Assembly (NCBI GenBank): GCA_938008535.1
Contig: CALLKF010000005.1
Span: 45,805 to 109,804 of the forward strand
Length of the DNA stretch: 64,000 nucleotides
Direction of reading: 5' to 3'
Source of the DNA: an uncultured Saprospirales bacterium
Lineage (GTDB): Bacteria; Bacteroidota; Bacteroidia; Chitinophagales; JADIYW01
Numbering within the stretch: the first letter of the stretch is position 1; every line of letters starts with the position of its first letter. A program made the position numbers and the translations under genes. Below the pieces are notes generated by a model. It saw only the letters and a list, made by a program, of their open reading frames with translations, was not told where the DNA came from and ran no database searches. This document shows positions 52,673 to 59,908 of this stretch, piece after piece.

Positions 52673-53443
52673 ATGATTAGCTCAGTTATTATAGAAGATG
52701 AGCCAATCTTTCAGGAAATACTAAAAAAAGCTATTATTCAAACTGGTTTGGATATTAGAATTGATGGTGTTTGTAATTCTAAAAGAGAGGCAAAAAAAGT
52801 TTTACCAACGGTGAAGCCGCAACTTATTTTTTTAGATGTAGAGTTAGCCGATGGCAAAGGTGTTGATCTGCTCAATGAATTAGACAATACTGACTTTGAA
52901 ATCATTTTTACTACATCACATGATAAGTATGCGATTAGTGCCATTAAAAATAATGCAGCAGATTATTTGCTAAAACCTATCAAAGAAAAAGAATTAAAAA
53001 AAGCAATTGAGAAAGTAGCAAAACGTTTGGAAGAAAAAGAAGCGTTGAAGCAAGCATCGCAAGTGCAAGGTTATTTAGATAAAATAAAATCGGAAAACCA
53101 ACAAGATTCGAAGTTGATGGTTCCGACAAAAGATGGCGTTATCTTTTTAAAAGTAAATGAAATTATTCGGTTACAATCCGAAAGTAATTACACGCTGTTT
53201 TATTTGACAGATAATAAAAAAGTATTGGTTTCCAAAACGCTCAAAAATTATGAAGATAAACTGTTGCCGTATAATTTTTTGCGCATCCATCAATCGCATT
53301 TAATTAATTTAGCGCACATGAAAGAAATTGACCATGCTGATAATTTCTGCTTAATGACAGATGGAAGTAAAGTGGAAATTTCTAAACGCAAGAAAAAAGA
53401 ATTCTTAGATTCTTTAGAAAAAAGCAAAGCAACCATTGCGTAA
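52673..53443 (+). CDS. LytTR-family response regulator
   Basis: 256 residues. Receiver domain: acidic IIEDEPIFQE, phospho-Asp in LIFLDVELADGKG, Lys in ADYLLKPIKEKEL. A helical linker is followed by a LytTR DNA-binding domain (LMVPTKDGVIFLKVNEIIRLQSESNYTLFYL ... FLRIHQSHLINLAHM). Divergent from the TPR kinase with 77 nt between, so a shared regulatory region is likely. Targets unknown. Confidence 0.93.
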   Translation: MISSVIIEDEPIFQEILKKAIIQTGLDIRIDGVCNSKREAKKVLPTVKPQLIFLDVELADGKGVDLLNELDNTDFEIIFTTSHDKYAISAIKNNAADYLLKPIKEKELKKAIEKVAKRLEEKEALKQASQVQGYLDKIKSENQQDSKLMVPTKDGVIFLKVNEIIRLQSESNYTLFYLTDNKKVLVSKTLKNYEDKLLPYNFLRIHQSHLINLAHMKEIDHADNFCLMTDGSKVEISKRKKKEFLDSLEKSKATIA

Positions 53444-53444
53444 A

Positions 53445-54299
53445 TTATTCTACTATTTTATTTAATTCATTTTTGTATTCAGTTGCTGAATAATTTAGAA
53501 AATCCTGATGTGCTGCACCTTTAAAGATGTGAAAATATTTCTTTGTTGATGAACAATTGTCATACAATTTTTTACTTTCTGCAATTGGATTTTGCCATTC
53601 ATTATCGCCATACAAATACAACACTGGACAATTTATTTTAGCCATATAATTTTCTGGATATAATTCTTGCGATGAAATTCCTAAGCGCATTTCTGCAAAT
53701 TTTTTCACAGGAAACATCAACCAAACTGGCAAATGCATTCGTTGCATTCTATGTTCAAATGCATGGTCAATATTATCGTAACAAGATTCTAAAATAACAA
53801 AACTATAATTAGAAAAATCTTTGAAACTATATGCAATTGTTGCTGCACCGAGCGAATGACCTTGTGCTGCAATTTTTGTATAATGTAATTTTTGCAAGGT
53901 ATCAATGCAAGCCAATAAATCAAAACGTTCTTTATAGCCAATGGTTACAAAATCTGCTTTGCTATTGCCTGTGCCACGCAAATCTGGCAACACCACAGAA
54001 TAATTTTTATCTAAATAAACTTTTGCTTTTTTAATCATACTTAATCTGTTGCCACCTTTTCCTGCTAATAAAATAACCACTTTTGATGTGTCTTTTTTTA
54101 TAAACCATGCAGCAATTTGCTGCTTATCTTTTGTGATTAAATTCCAATCTTGTACTTTTTCATTTGGAAAATAATTTTGATAAACTACTGGTTCGTTATA
54201 CGATTGAATTAATAATCTTGACAGCAACCAACATCCAACTATATAAATTGGAATGATAATTAATAAAAATCGAAAGCTATATTTTGTAAAATTTCTCAT
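53445..54299 (-). CDS. Membrane-anchored alpha/beta hydrolase
   Basis: 284 residues. N-terminal transmembrane anchor (FRFLLIIIPIYIVGCWLLS). Nucleophile in AAQGHSLGAATIAYS, acid Asp in YLYGDNEWQNP, His in KGAAHQDFLNYS. It belongs with BEM46/abhydrolase_1-like membrane hydrolases. Substrate unknown. Converges on the LytTR regulator, 1 bp apart. Confidence 0.85.
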   Translation of the reverse strand: MRNFTKYSFRFLLIIIPIYIVGCWLLSRLLIQSYNEPVVYQNYFPNEKVQDWNLITKDKQQIAAWFIKKDTSKVVILLAGKGGNRLSMIKKAKVYLDKNYSVVLPDLRGTGNSKADFVTIGYKERFDLLACIDTLQKLHYTKIAAQGHSLGAATIAYSFKDFSNYSFVILESCYDNIDHAFEHRMQRMHLPVWLMFPVKKFAEMRLGISSQELYPENYMAKINCPVLYLYGDNEWQNPIAESKKLYDNCSSTKKYFHIFKGAAHQDFLNYSATEYKNELNKIVE

Positions 54300-54350
54300 T
54301 CAATAAAAATAAAAAATAACCTGTTTTGTAATTGTTGTTTAATGTTAATG

Positions 54351-54387
54351 AAAGCAGCCGTGTCGCCTTAGGCGACACGGCTGCTTT
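54351..54387 (-). terminator. Perfect 17-bp hairpin after the T9SS fragment
   Basis: AAAGCAGCCGTGTCGCC (54351-54367) pairs perfectly with 54371-54387, loop TTA. Located 21 nt after the stop of the minus-strand T9SS gene. The stem is unusually long and GC-rich for this genome; only a short T run follows on the minus strand. Confidence 0.7.
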
Positions 54388-54407
54388 ATAAAAATATCAT
54401 TGTTTAT

Positions 54408-55022
54408 TTATTTGATGATAGACATACTTTTATTAGAAAGTATTTTGCCATCTACGTCTAATAATAATAAATAAGAACCTTTTGAAACATCACTTAAGTT
54501 GGTTAAAGTGTAAGTGTTTTCACCTTCGTTCATAAATCCTAAATCCTGTTCAATAATAGTTTGACCCATTAAATCTATTAAACGAATTTTTGCATTTCCA
54601 GCAGTTGATAAATTAAATTTAATTTCTGCATTATTGCTTGTTGGATTTGGATAAACTGACAAAGCAACATCTTTCGTAACAGTAATATTCTTTTTAGAAA
54701 CTATTGGTTCGTTTGGAATTTGTTTGGTATCAGAAGAATAAACAATACCTGTATTATCTGCTGCAGAACCACTTTCTCTTGTTGTTTTACTGCTGGTGAA
54801 ATTCACCGTATAATCTTCTGTTTCGCCGTAGCTAAATGTTCCGCAAGATGTAGTTGCAGAAGCATCAGTCATTACTACACGCATACGCGTTGAACCAACC
54901 GTAACTGTTGATGTTACGCTGAATACCGCATAGTAAGTGCCTGCGCCAGTTGCAGAGCCGGAAACAACTGTTTCGCCAGCATCTGTGATCACGCCATTTT
55001 TATTAAAGTCAATATAGATTTT
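54408..55022 (-). pseudogene. 3' fragment of a GEVED-domain secreted protein with T9SS sorting domain
   Basis: The frame encodes a GEVED domain (IYIDFNKNGVITDAGETVV ... CGTFSYGETEDYTVNF) followed by a type A T9SS domain (SVYPNPTSNNAEIKFNLST ... LSDVSKGSYLLLL). These domains normally close long secreted enzymes or adhesins. There is no signal peptide, no N-terminal domain and no suitable start codon except a GTG at 54992. Upstream, the frame runs into the 21-bp array and stops at TAG 55359-55361. I read it as a gene whose 5' part was lost when the array was placed there. It could alternatively be one long array-containing protein with frameshifts. Confidence 0.75.
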
Positions 55023-55034
55023 TTGAGGTGAAGA

Positions 55035-55643
55035 TAAAATTGTGTGGTATTTTGGAAAAGTGATGTGGTGTTCTGAGAAAGTTATTTGGTCTTTCAGGAA
55101 AGTGGTGTGACGTTTTTGGAAAATTGCGCGGCGATTTGGAAAAGTGGTGCGGTTTTCATGAAAAGTGGTGCGACGATTTAGGAAAGTTGCGTAGCCATTT
55201 GGGAAAATTGTGTGATCATTTGGAAAAGTGGTGCGATGATTTGTAAACCTGTTTTGGTCTTCCCGGAAAGTTGTGTTGTCTTTTTGGAAAGTTGTGTGGT
55301 CTTTTGGGAAGTTGTTTTGGTGATTTGGGAAACGTTTCTGCGCTTCAGGAAATAGTTTCTACGCTTTAGGAAACCGTTTCTACGCTTCAGGGAAAGCGTT
55401 CTGGTCTTCAGGGAACCTGTTTCGGCGATTTGGAATTGCGATTTGGTTTTCAGGGAAGTTGTTTTGGAGATTTGGGAAAGCGTTCTGGAGATTTGGGAAC
55501 CTGTTTTGGCGATTTGGGAAACGTTTCTGCGCTTCAGGGAAAGTTGTGTGGCGATTTGGGAAAGTTGTGTTGCCTTTTGGAAAGCGTTTCTGCGCTTCAG
55601 GAAAAGGTATCTGCGTTCAAGGGAAAATTTTAAACGGTTTTTG
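55035..55643. repeat. 21-bp-period tandem array, about 28 units
   Basis: Anchoring on the GGAAA-like core, units recur every 21 bp from 55056 to 55623 with no net loss of phase. On the plus strand a typical unit reads GGGAAAGTTGTGTGGCGATTT. Units vary by recombining recognisable half-modules: first halves such as GAAAGTTGTGTGG, GAACCTGTTTTGG, GAAACGTTTCTGCG, GAAAGCGTTCTGG; second halves such as CGATTTGG, TCTTTTGG, CTTCAGG, AGATTTGG. Because 21 is a multiple of 3 and the units lack stops in several frames, both strands show heptapeptide repeats. The 5' and 3' edges are degenerate. G and T dominate the plus strand. Confidence 0.92.
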
Positions 55644-55766
55644 GTTTTTTTTTGGCAGGTGATGTGACTTTTGGATGAGTTTGGTGGTTGGTGGTTTTGG
55701 GTTGGTGGATTTTTGTTTGAACCTTGATTTACATGATTAATTGATTGCATGATTTGGTTTTAGTAT

Positions 55767-55973
55767 TTATAAAGTTACAAACTTTAGGACGATGCGGCGA
55801 AGTCGGAGACGTTCGCCGAACTGATGAGAAGACTTCGCTGAGATTGGTAACAGATATATGCCGAGTGTTATCTGTGCCGTTGTCCGGTTGTGAATAATGC
55901 GAATAAGTAATGGAAATGTGCCGTCATGTTTTGGACGGCGTTTGTCTAGGAGTAATAGTGTACTCGTTGTCAT
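55767..55973 (-). pseudogene. N-terminal fragment of a tyrosine recombinase (integrase)
   Basis: The first 45 residues read STLLLLDKRRPKHDGTFPLL then IRIIHNRTTAQITLGIYL, the Arm DNA-binding domain (Arm-DNA-bind_5 type) of Bacteroidota phage/transposon integrases. After GIYLLP the frame runs into unrelated sequence ending at 55767; the SAM-like core-binding and catalytic R-H-R-Y domains are missing. The break falls on sequence ending with AAAGTTACAAACTTT (55771-55785), a motif repeated at 59190. Remnant of a mobile element; not functional. Confidence 0.75.
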
Positions 55974-56303
55974 TGTCTAATAAATTTAAAGGTGAGAAAT
56001 GGAGTAAATAATCCGCTAGGAATTCTATCCATATAGTCTAGAACATAAAAGCCCTAAATGCAATCTTCTTGAAATAAAGCCATGCAGGCGCATGCTTGGC
56101 AATACTCAAAATAAGTAAGTGATTAAATTAATCAATGAAATAGCAGTCTACGGAATAAAGTAGTTAAGCTAAAATATGTGCTTACATTAATAATGGAAAA
56201 CCATTAAAATCCAAAATGGAAAAAGGAAATTATTAAAATAAGGAAACAGACTAATCTATATAAACCATTTCTAATGATTTATCATTAAATGAAAGAATTA
56301 ATA
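55974..56303. other. Intergenic stretch upstream of the integrase fragment
   Basis: 330 nt without a gene. It contains one hairpin around 56078-56100 (CATGC-AGGC-GCATG with flanking AAG/CTT) and nothing else I can recognise. It may include the original 5' region of the integrase. Confidence 0.5.
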
Positions 56304-56699
56304 TCAACCACCAATCATCTTCATGAAATAATTTATTAATAAAGGGATGGAAGACGGCATACCTCCAATTGTGATTGCAGTAAGACAATGCATAAACGTT
56401 ATTTTTCCATGATGTACCTTGCTCAACATTTTCATCACTGGTGAGAGAAGTATCAATGCTATGCATAATATTGCCAGAACTATTTTATAATTAATCATGA
56501 GAAAATTAATTCCCTCTCTTGGATCATTAATGTTATTTACAAAACATCCGAGAAAAAGACCCAATGCAAATGATAAATAAATATAGAAAGTCCACATCAA
56601 TTTTGTTGTTGATTTTCCACCTGCTGGAATATCATGTAAATTCTCTACTTCATCTGAATCTGGTACAAAACCAAAATCAGCCAAATTTAAAAAACTCAT
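56304..56699 (-). CDS. Small membrane protein paired with the caspase-like protein
   Basis: 131 residues with about three transmembrane helices: LMWTFYIYLSFALGLFLGCFV, YKIVLAILCIALILLSPVM, and TAITIGGMPSSIPLLINYF. Not recognised. Its start lies 23 bp inside the end of the upstream 642-residue gene, so the two are cotranscribed and translationally coupled. It probably acts with that protein at the membrane. Confidence 0.75.
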   Translation of the reverse strand: MSFLNLADFGFVPDSDEVENLHDIPAGGKSTTKLMWTFYIYLSFALGLFLGCFVNNINDPREGINFLMINYKIVLAILCIALILLSPVMKMLSKVHHGKITFMHCLTAITIGGMPSSIPLLINYFMKMIGG

Positions 56700-58605
56700 A
56701 GTCTATATCTTTATTGTTTACAAGTATCATAACTTCACCTTTTTCGACAAGTCGGTTCATAACTAATCTAAATTCACCTATCGAATATTTATCAATATTG
56801 TCAATAATATTCAATATCTCATCCAAATATACAACATTGGTTGGCGCTATAACTACATCGAAAAAATTTTTTTCTATCATAATTTCTCCAGCTGTCAAAA
56901 TATTCTTTTTGAACAAGATTGAATAGAAAGATCGTGTTTTAAAAAGATCTGCTGTATTGCAACTAAGCAAAACACATACTCTGTAGTTATTACGACTTGC
57001 CCTATAATCCATACCGTTTAGTTCAGTCAAAGCAATCTTCTCTGATCCTAAATAAATATTATTACCGTCACAATGAGCTGTCATAATCATGGTATTATTA
57101 GTTCCAGATTGCAATTCTGTTACGAGCTCTTTTTTAGAAGTAATTTGATAAGACGTTTTGTTAGCAAGTTTCTTATTAGCAATTTTATTAAATTCTTCAA
57201 AGAATGGTAATTTGAAGTGGCTATATTCTTGCATTTCACATTCTTCGAGAGTTTTAGGAAATCCATTAAAGAAAACACACTTTTCTTTCTCAAGTTTCAT
57301 TTCAGATATAGAATTGAATGTTTCTAATTGGTCATGTAAACTCTTTTTCAAATCAGTCCTTCTGTTTATTTGCACAATGTTATATTTTTGAGTTGCATTA
57401 CTTATTTTATCTTGCATACCAAAAAGATCATCACCGTAAATCATTATTTTATTCTTCAATCCTTTGTTTTGATAATAAAAAAAAGTCTCTAATTCTTTGG
57501 CGTCAACATAAGAATAATGACCGATTAATTTACCATTTAATGTAGAGAAATACCCTATCATCTTATTTTTATTAATGGAACAAAATGTGACAAGACTGAA
57601 ATCTTTAAGTTTCTCCGGTCGCATGGAACTAACATTCAATTTATCTATAAGTGCCTTGTTAAACTTGTCAAACTGATTAAACTCTGATTTGGTTAAATTT
57701 AATTCTGGAGAAATTGAAATTGAATTTGTATAGTAAAAATCTTTAACTTTAAATATGGTTCCGTTAGAATTAAAAATATTGGCTAAATGCTTTACAGGAT
57801 CGGCAAAGAATGGATAGACATTGTCTAACTTTAGTTTATTTTCGTACATACTATACTGTATTGCCTCCTTTTTATTCAAAGTATTATAAACAAATTTGTA
57901 AAGCGATAATTTTGATTGATACTCCTGTGCTAAACTTTCTGAAGAAAATTTAGCATACAGATTAAAATCTGGTGCTGAATAGATACTAGGATTATTTCTA
58001 GAATAAAAATAATTATCTATGTCACCTTTACTTGGCCCAATAGTTATTTCATATGGATAATTTACTTGTCTATCTTTTAAAAATTGAAACATCGCTGCTT
58101 CTGTTGCATTATCATATATTCCATTTGTTGGAATTTTATATCCATTTTTTTTTAATTCTAGTTGTAACGAAACTAAATTTGATTTATAAGGCTTAAAAGT
58201 TTGTGAATTTAATGAGGATCTTTTAATTGAATAATCAGACTTATCTTTCTTAATTGCCTCTTTTATTCTTATTTGCTGAATTCTCTCAATATTCTTTTCA
58301 TATTCTCTATTCTGTTCCATCAATTCTTGAAAGTATTTCGCATCTTTTGCCGCTGTAGAACTAGCAATAGATGAAACGTCTGATGGTAATGGTTTAAAAA
58401 TCCCAGGATGATAATTTTTTTCAGACTTAGAAAGGCCTTTTAGTATCATTGACTCTAAAGCTTCACGCTCAGCAGCTCTAGCTGCAACACTGGCTGCCTC
58501 TTCTGCTGCAATTTTAGCTGCAATTTCACCGACAAACCCTCCCAATTGAGCATAAATTGATTTTGAAAAAATAATCAAAAAATATAAAATGATTGACTTC
58601 CCCAC
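56677..58605 (-). CDS. Secreted protein with PG-binding-like and caspase/CHAT-like domains
   Basis: 642 residues from a GTG start at 58605 (no ATG nearby; the signal peptide SIILYFLIIFSKSIYAQ begins there). Residues 25-50 are Ala/Glu-rich helix. Residues about 144-180 resemble a peptidoglycan-binding-1 repeat (LQLELKKNGYKIPTNGIYD, NATEAAMFQFLKDRQ). The C-terminal third resembles a caspase/CHAT fold: a strand ending MIMTAHCDG (His 511), the small strand YLGSEKIALTEL, and VCVLLSCNTADL (Cys 549), the expected His-Cys dyad. Middle part unknown. Coupled to the membrane protein at 56304. A protease role is inferred, not shown; the signal peptide is unusual for CHAT proteins. Confidence 0.65.
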   Translation of the reverse strand: MGKSIILYFLIIFSKSIYAQLGGFVGEIAAKIAAEEAASVAARAAEREALESMILKGLSKSEKNYHPGIFKPLPSDVSSIASSTAAKDAKYFQELMEQNREYEKNIERIQQIRIKEAIKKDKSDYSIKRSSLNSQTFKPYKSNLVSLQLELKKNGYKIPTNGIYDNATEAAMFQFLKDRQVNYPYEITIGPSKGDIDNYFYSRNNPSIYSAPDFNLYAKFSSESLAQEYQSKLSLYKFVYNTLNKKEAIQYSMYENKLKLDNVYPFFADPVKHLANIFNSNGTIFKVKDFYYTNSISISPELNLTKSEFNQFDKFNKALIDKLNVSSMRPEKLKDFSLVTFCSINKNKMIGYFSTLNGKLIGHYSYVDAKELETFFYYQNKGLKNKIMIYGDDLFGMQDKISNATQKYNIVQINRRTDLKKSLHDQLETFNSISEMKLEKEKCVFFNGFPKTLEECEMQEYSHFKLPFFEEFNKIANKKLANKTSYQITSKKELVTELQSGTNNTMIMTAHCDGNNIYLGSEKIALTELNGMDYRASRNNYRVCVLLSCNTADLFKTRSFYSILFKKNILTAGEIMIEKNFFDVVIAPTNVVYLDEILNIIDNIDKYSIGEFRLVMNRLVEKGEVMILVNNKDIDYEFFKFG

Positions 58606-58724
58606 TAATATTTGATTTAATTCGTTGATTAAAATGAAAATTACGCATTAAAATAAAATTACATTTAAAAATATCGTTAATTTTTTATGTAATTTATCAA
58701 TATTCTAAGATATCGAGTGTAGGA

Positions 58725-58752
58725 TTGACTATTCTCAGCATTTTGCTATACT
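58725..58752 (+). promoter_or_regulatory. Promoter of the candidate small RNA
   Basis: TTGACT (58725-58730), 16-nt spacer, TATACT (58747-58752). It also fits a TAnnTTTG-type element weakly (TATACTTA). Transcription would begin near 58758. Confidence 0.5.
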
Positions 58753-58756
58753 TAGT

Positions 58757-58844
58757 TCGTGCTTGTGGGAACAATAGTTCCCGATTGGCTATATGAAGCC
58801 GAAGCAAGCACTACAAAGAACCCACCTTTTCAGGTGGATTTTTT
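58757..58844 (+). ncRNA. Candidate structured small RNA
   Basis: About 88 nt. GTGCTTG (58759-58765) pairs with CAAGCAC (58805-58811), enclosing two hairpins: GGGAAC-AATA-GTTCCC (58767-58782) and GGCT-ATATGA-AGCC (58787-58800). This is a three-way junction. A linker follows, and then a terminator, CCACCT-TTTC-AGGTGG (58822-58837) with ATTTTTT. A promoter lies just upstream. No open frame is present. It is not a tRNA. I do not recognise the family. An alternative is a structured 3' region of the minus-strand remnant at 58846. Confidence 0.55.
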
Positions 58845-58845
58845 G

Positions 58846-59193
58846 TTAATCAAACTTGGGGTTTCCTTTCATGAATGACGTAAGGAATTCGTCGCGTTTG
58901 CCTGTACTCCATCCTGGTATAACACTCCAAAAATGAGGTATTCCATTTTCGCCATTCTTCTTCACAACAACCTTAATTTTCTGGTCATCAAAGATTGCAA
59001 TAAAGCACTAATACGTTTCATGCGGTTTCTTATATGTCCTTAATTCAAATTCCTGCAATGTAGTAGTAAGTCCTATTAACTTAACTGCAAGATCAAGTGC
59101 TTTAAAACGCACACTTTGAACTTCTGATTGACGGATTTTTGACCTGAACTGTGATTTATGGGATTGGTGTGATGGTGTGATTTGGATTAACAA
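58846..59193 (-). pseudogene. Small Bacteroidota protein gene broken by an amber codon
   Basis: A single frame reads ALDLAVKLIGLTTTLQEFEL then RTYKKPHETY, TAG at 59008-59010, then CFIAIFDDQKIKVVVKKNGE and GIPHFWSVIPGWSTGKRDEFL, ending TAA at 58846-58848. Both halves have protein-like composition and join naturally, so this looks like one gene of about 90 codons with an in-frame stop. The apparent N-terminal 25 codons are dispersed-repeat sequence, so the true start is unclear. Function unknown. Readthrough is possible but unsupported. Confidence 0.55.
59141..59188. repeat. Dispersed repeat (CCTGAACTGTGATTT type)
   Basis: CCTGAACTGTGATTTATGGG then GATTGGTGTGATGGTGTGAT. It matches in inverted orientation the element at 16778. 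It overlaps the apparent 5' end of the broken gene. Confidence 0.6.
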
Positions 59194-59206
59194 GTTACAA
59201 ACTTGT
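59190..59206. repeat. ACAAGT-TACAA-ACTTGT palindromic element
   Basis: Perfect 6-bp arms with a TACAA centre. A related AAAGT-TACAA-ACTTT element lies at 55771-55785, so the two bracket the caspase-like module and the broken gene. Confidence 0.6.
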
Positions 59207-59257
59207 TTTATTTATCCTCACAAGTTACGCTTCGCTAAACTTGAGAGAGCTGATGAT

Positions 59258-59908
59258 TTAATTATGATTATGACTTAAAATTAATATGTCGTCATTTATT
59301 CTCTTAATAGGAATTAACAAGATATTTTTAAGTATATCTAAATGACAGTCTTTTAACTTTTTAGCGTTTCCACAAAAGCACATATCATTTCTTCCTAATT
59401 TCTTTATAGTTGCAAGGTTTTTCAATAAATGAACAATATCATCTATCGAAGTTAACAGTGTTTCTTCTTTATAAAATTGAATAATTCCTTCCTTACCGTG
59501 TAAGTATTCCCCATTTGCCCACTTCTTGTTTTGTTCAAAATATAATTGATTAGCAAGATACGGAATAATATAATTTTTAATAAACTTAGATATAGATACT
59601 CCTTTTCTTGCTTCAATTATTGATTTTTGTAATACCGTTAAACAACAACTACCATCAGTATTAATATGTCGATCTGTTTCATTAGGTATTTTTTTGCTTG
59701 TTTCAAAAACAACAGGAAAGGTAAAAGGATAGTTCTTATTTATTTCAAAAAAGATTTCAAAACTATCCCAATATTCTCCTTTATTATCAAAAATATCTAT
59801 CTCACCAGAACAAGAATAATAAATGCTTTTAATCGATCCTGCGTTAAACTTAAGTTTAGGATAAATATTACATACTTCTCTTATGTCCTTTTCTATTATA
59901 CTTAGCAT
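59258..59908 (-). CDS. E2-like (UBC-fold) protein with C-terminal SEC-C zinc motif
   Basis: 216 residues from the ATG at 59908; an ATG two codons upstream (59914) is also possible, and residue numbers here count from it. An E2-type active site is visible: the YPF-x-FP strand (about 62-68), HIN (83-85, in place of HPN) and DGSCCL (87-92), with Cys 91 at the position of the catalytic Cys. A helical region follows (FIKNYIIPYLANQLYFEQNKK, about 111-131). The C-terminus has a SEC-C motif, GRNDMCFCGNAKKLKDCH (Cys 179, 181, 190, His 191). Its start overlaps the end of the cyclase gene by 7-13 bp. No E1 or JAB gene is nearby. It probably modifies or primes a partner in the Pycsar-like system; that is inference. 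Confidence 0.75.
   Translation of the reverse strand: MLSIIEKDIREVCNIYPKLKFNAGSIKSIYYSCSGEIDIFDNKGEYWDSFEIFFEINKNYPFTFPVVFETSKKIPNETDRHINTDGSCCLTVLQKSIIEARKGVSISKFIKNYIIPYLANQLYFEQNKKWANGEYLHGKEGIIQFYKEETLLTSIDDIVHLLKNLATIKKLGRNDMCFCGNAKKLKDCHLDILKNILLIPIKRINDDILILSHNHN

Noticed and set aside
55035..55643. CRISPR array
   Set aside because: Units are contiguous 21-bp repeats without unique spacers and no cas genes are nearby.
55430..55667. Three overlapping plus-strand frames with FGDLG or EIWE heptads
   Set aside because: Same cause: a 21-bp period yields heptapeptides in every frame; no initiation context or homologous domain.
55178..55750. Minus-strand 190-residue frame across the 21-bp array (MQSINHVNQ start)
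   Set aside because: It is open only because the repeat lacks stops in several frames; similar frames exist on the plus strand, there is no signal peptide or domain, and it ends abruptly within the array.
58757..58844. tRNA or tmRNA
   Set aside because: The 7-bp outer stem recalls an acceptor stem, but there is no T arm, anticodon arm or CCA layout and only two inner hairpins.
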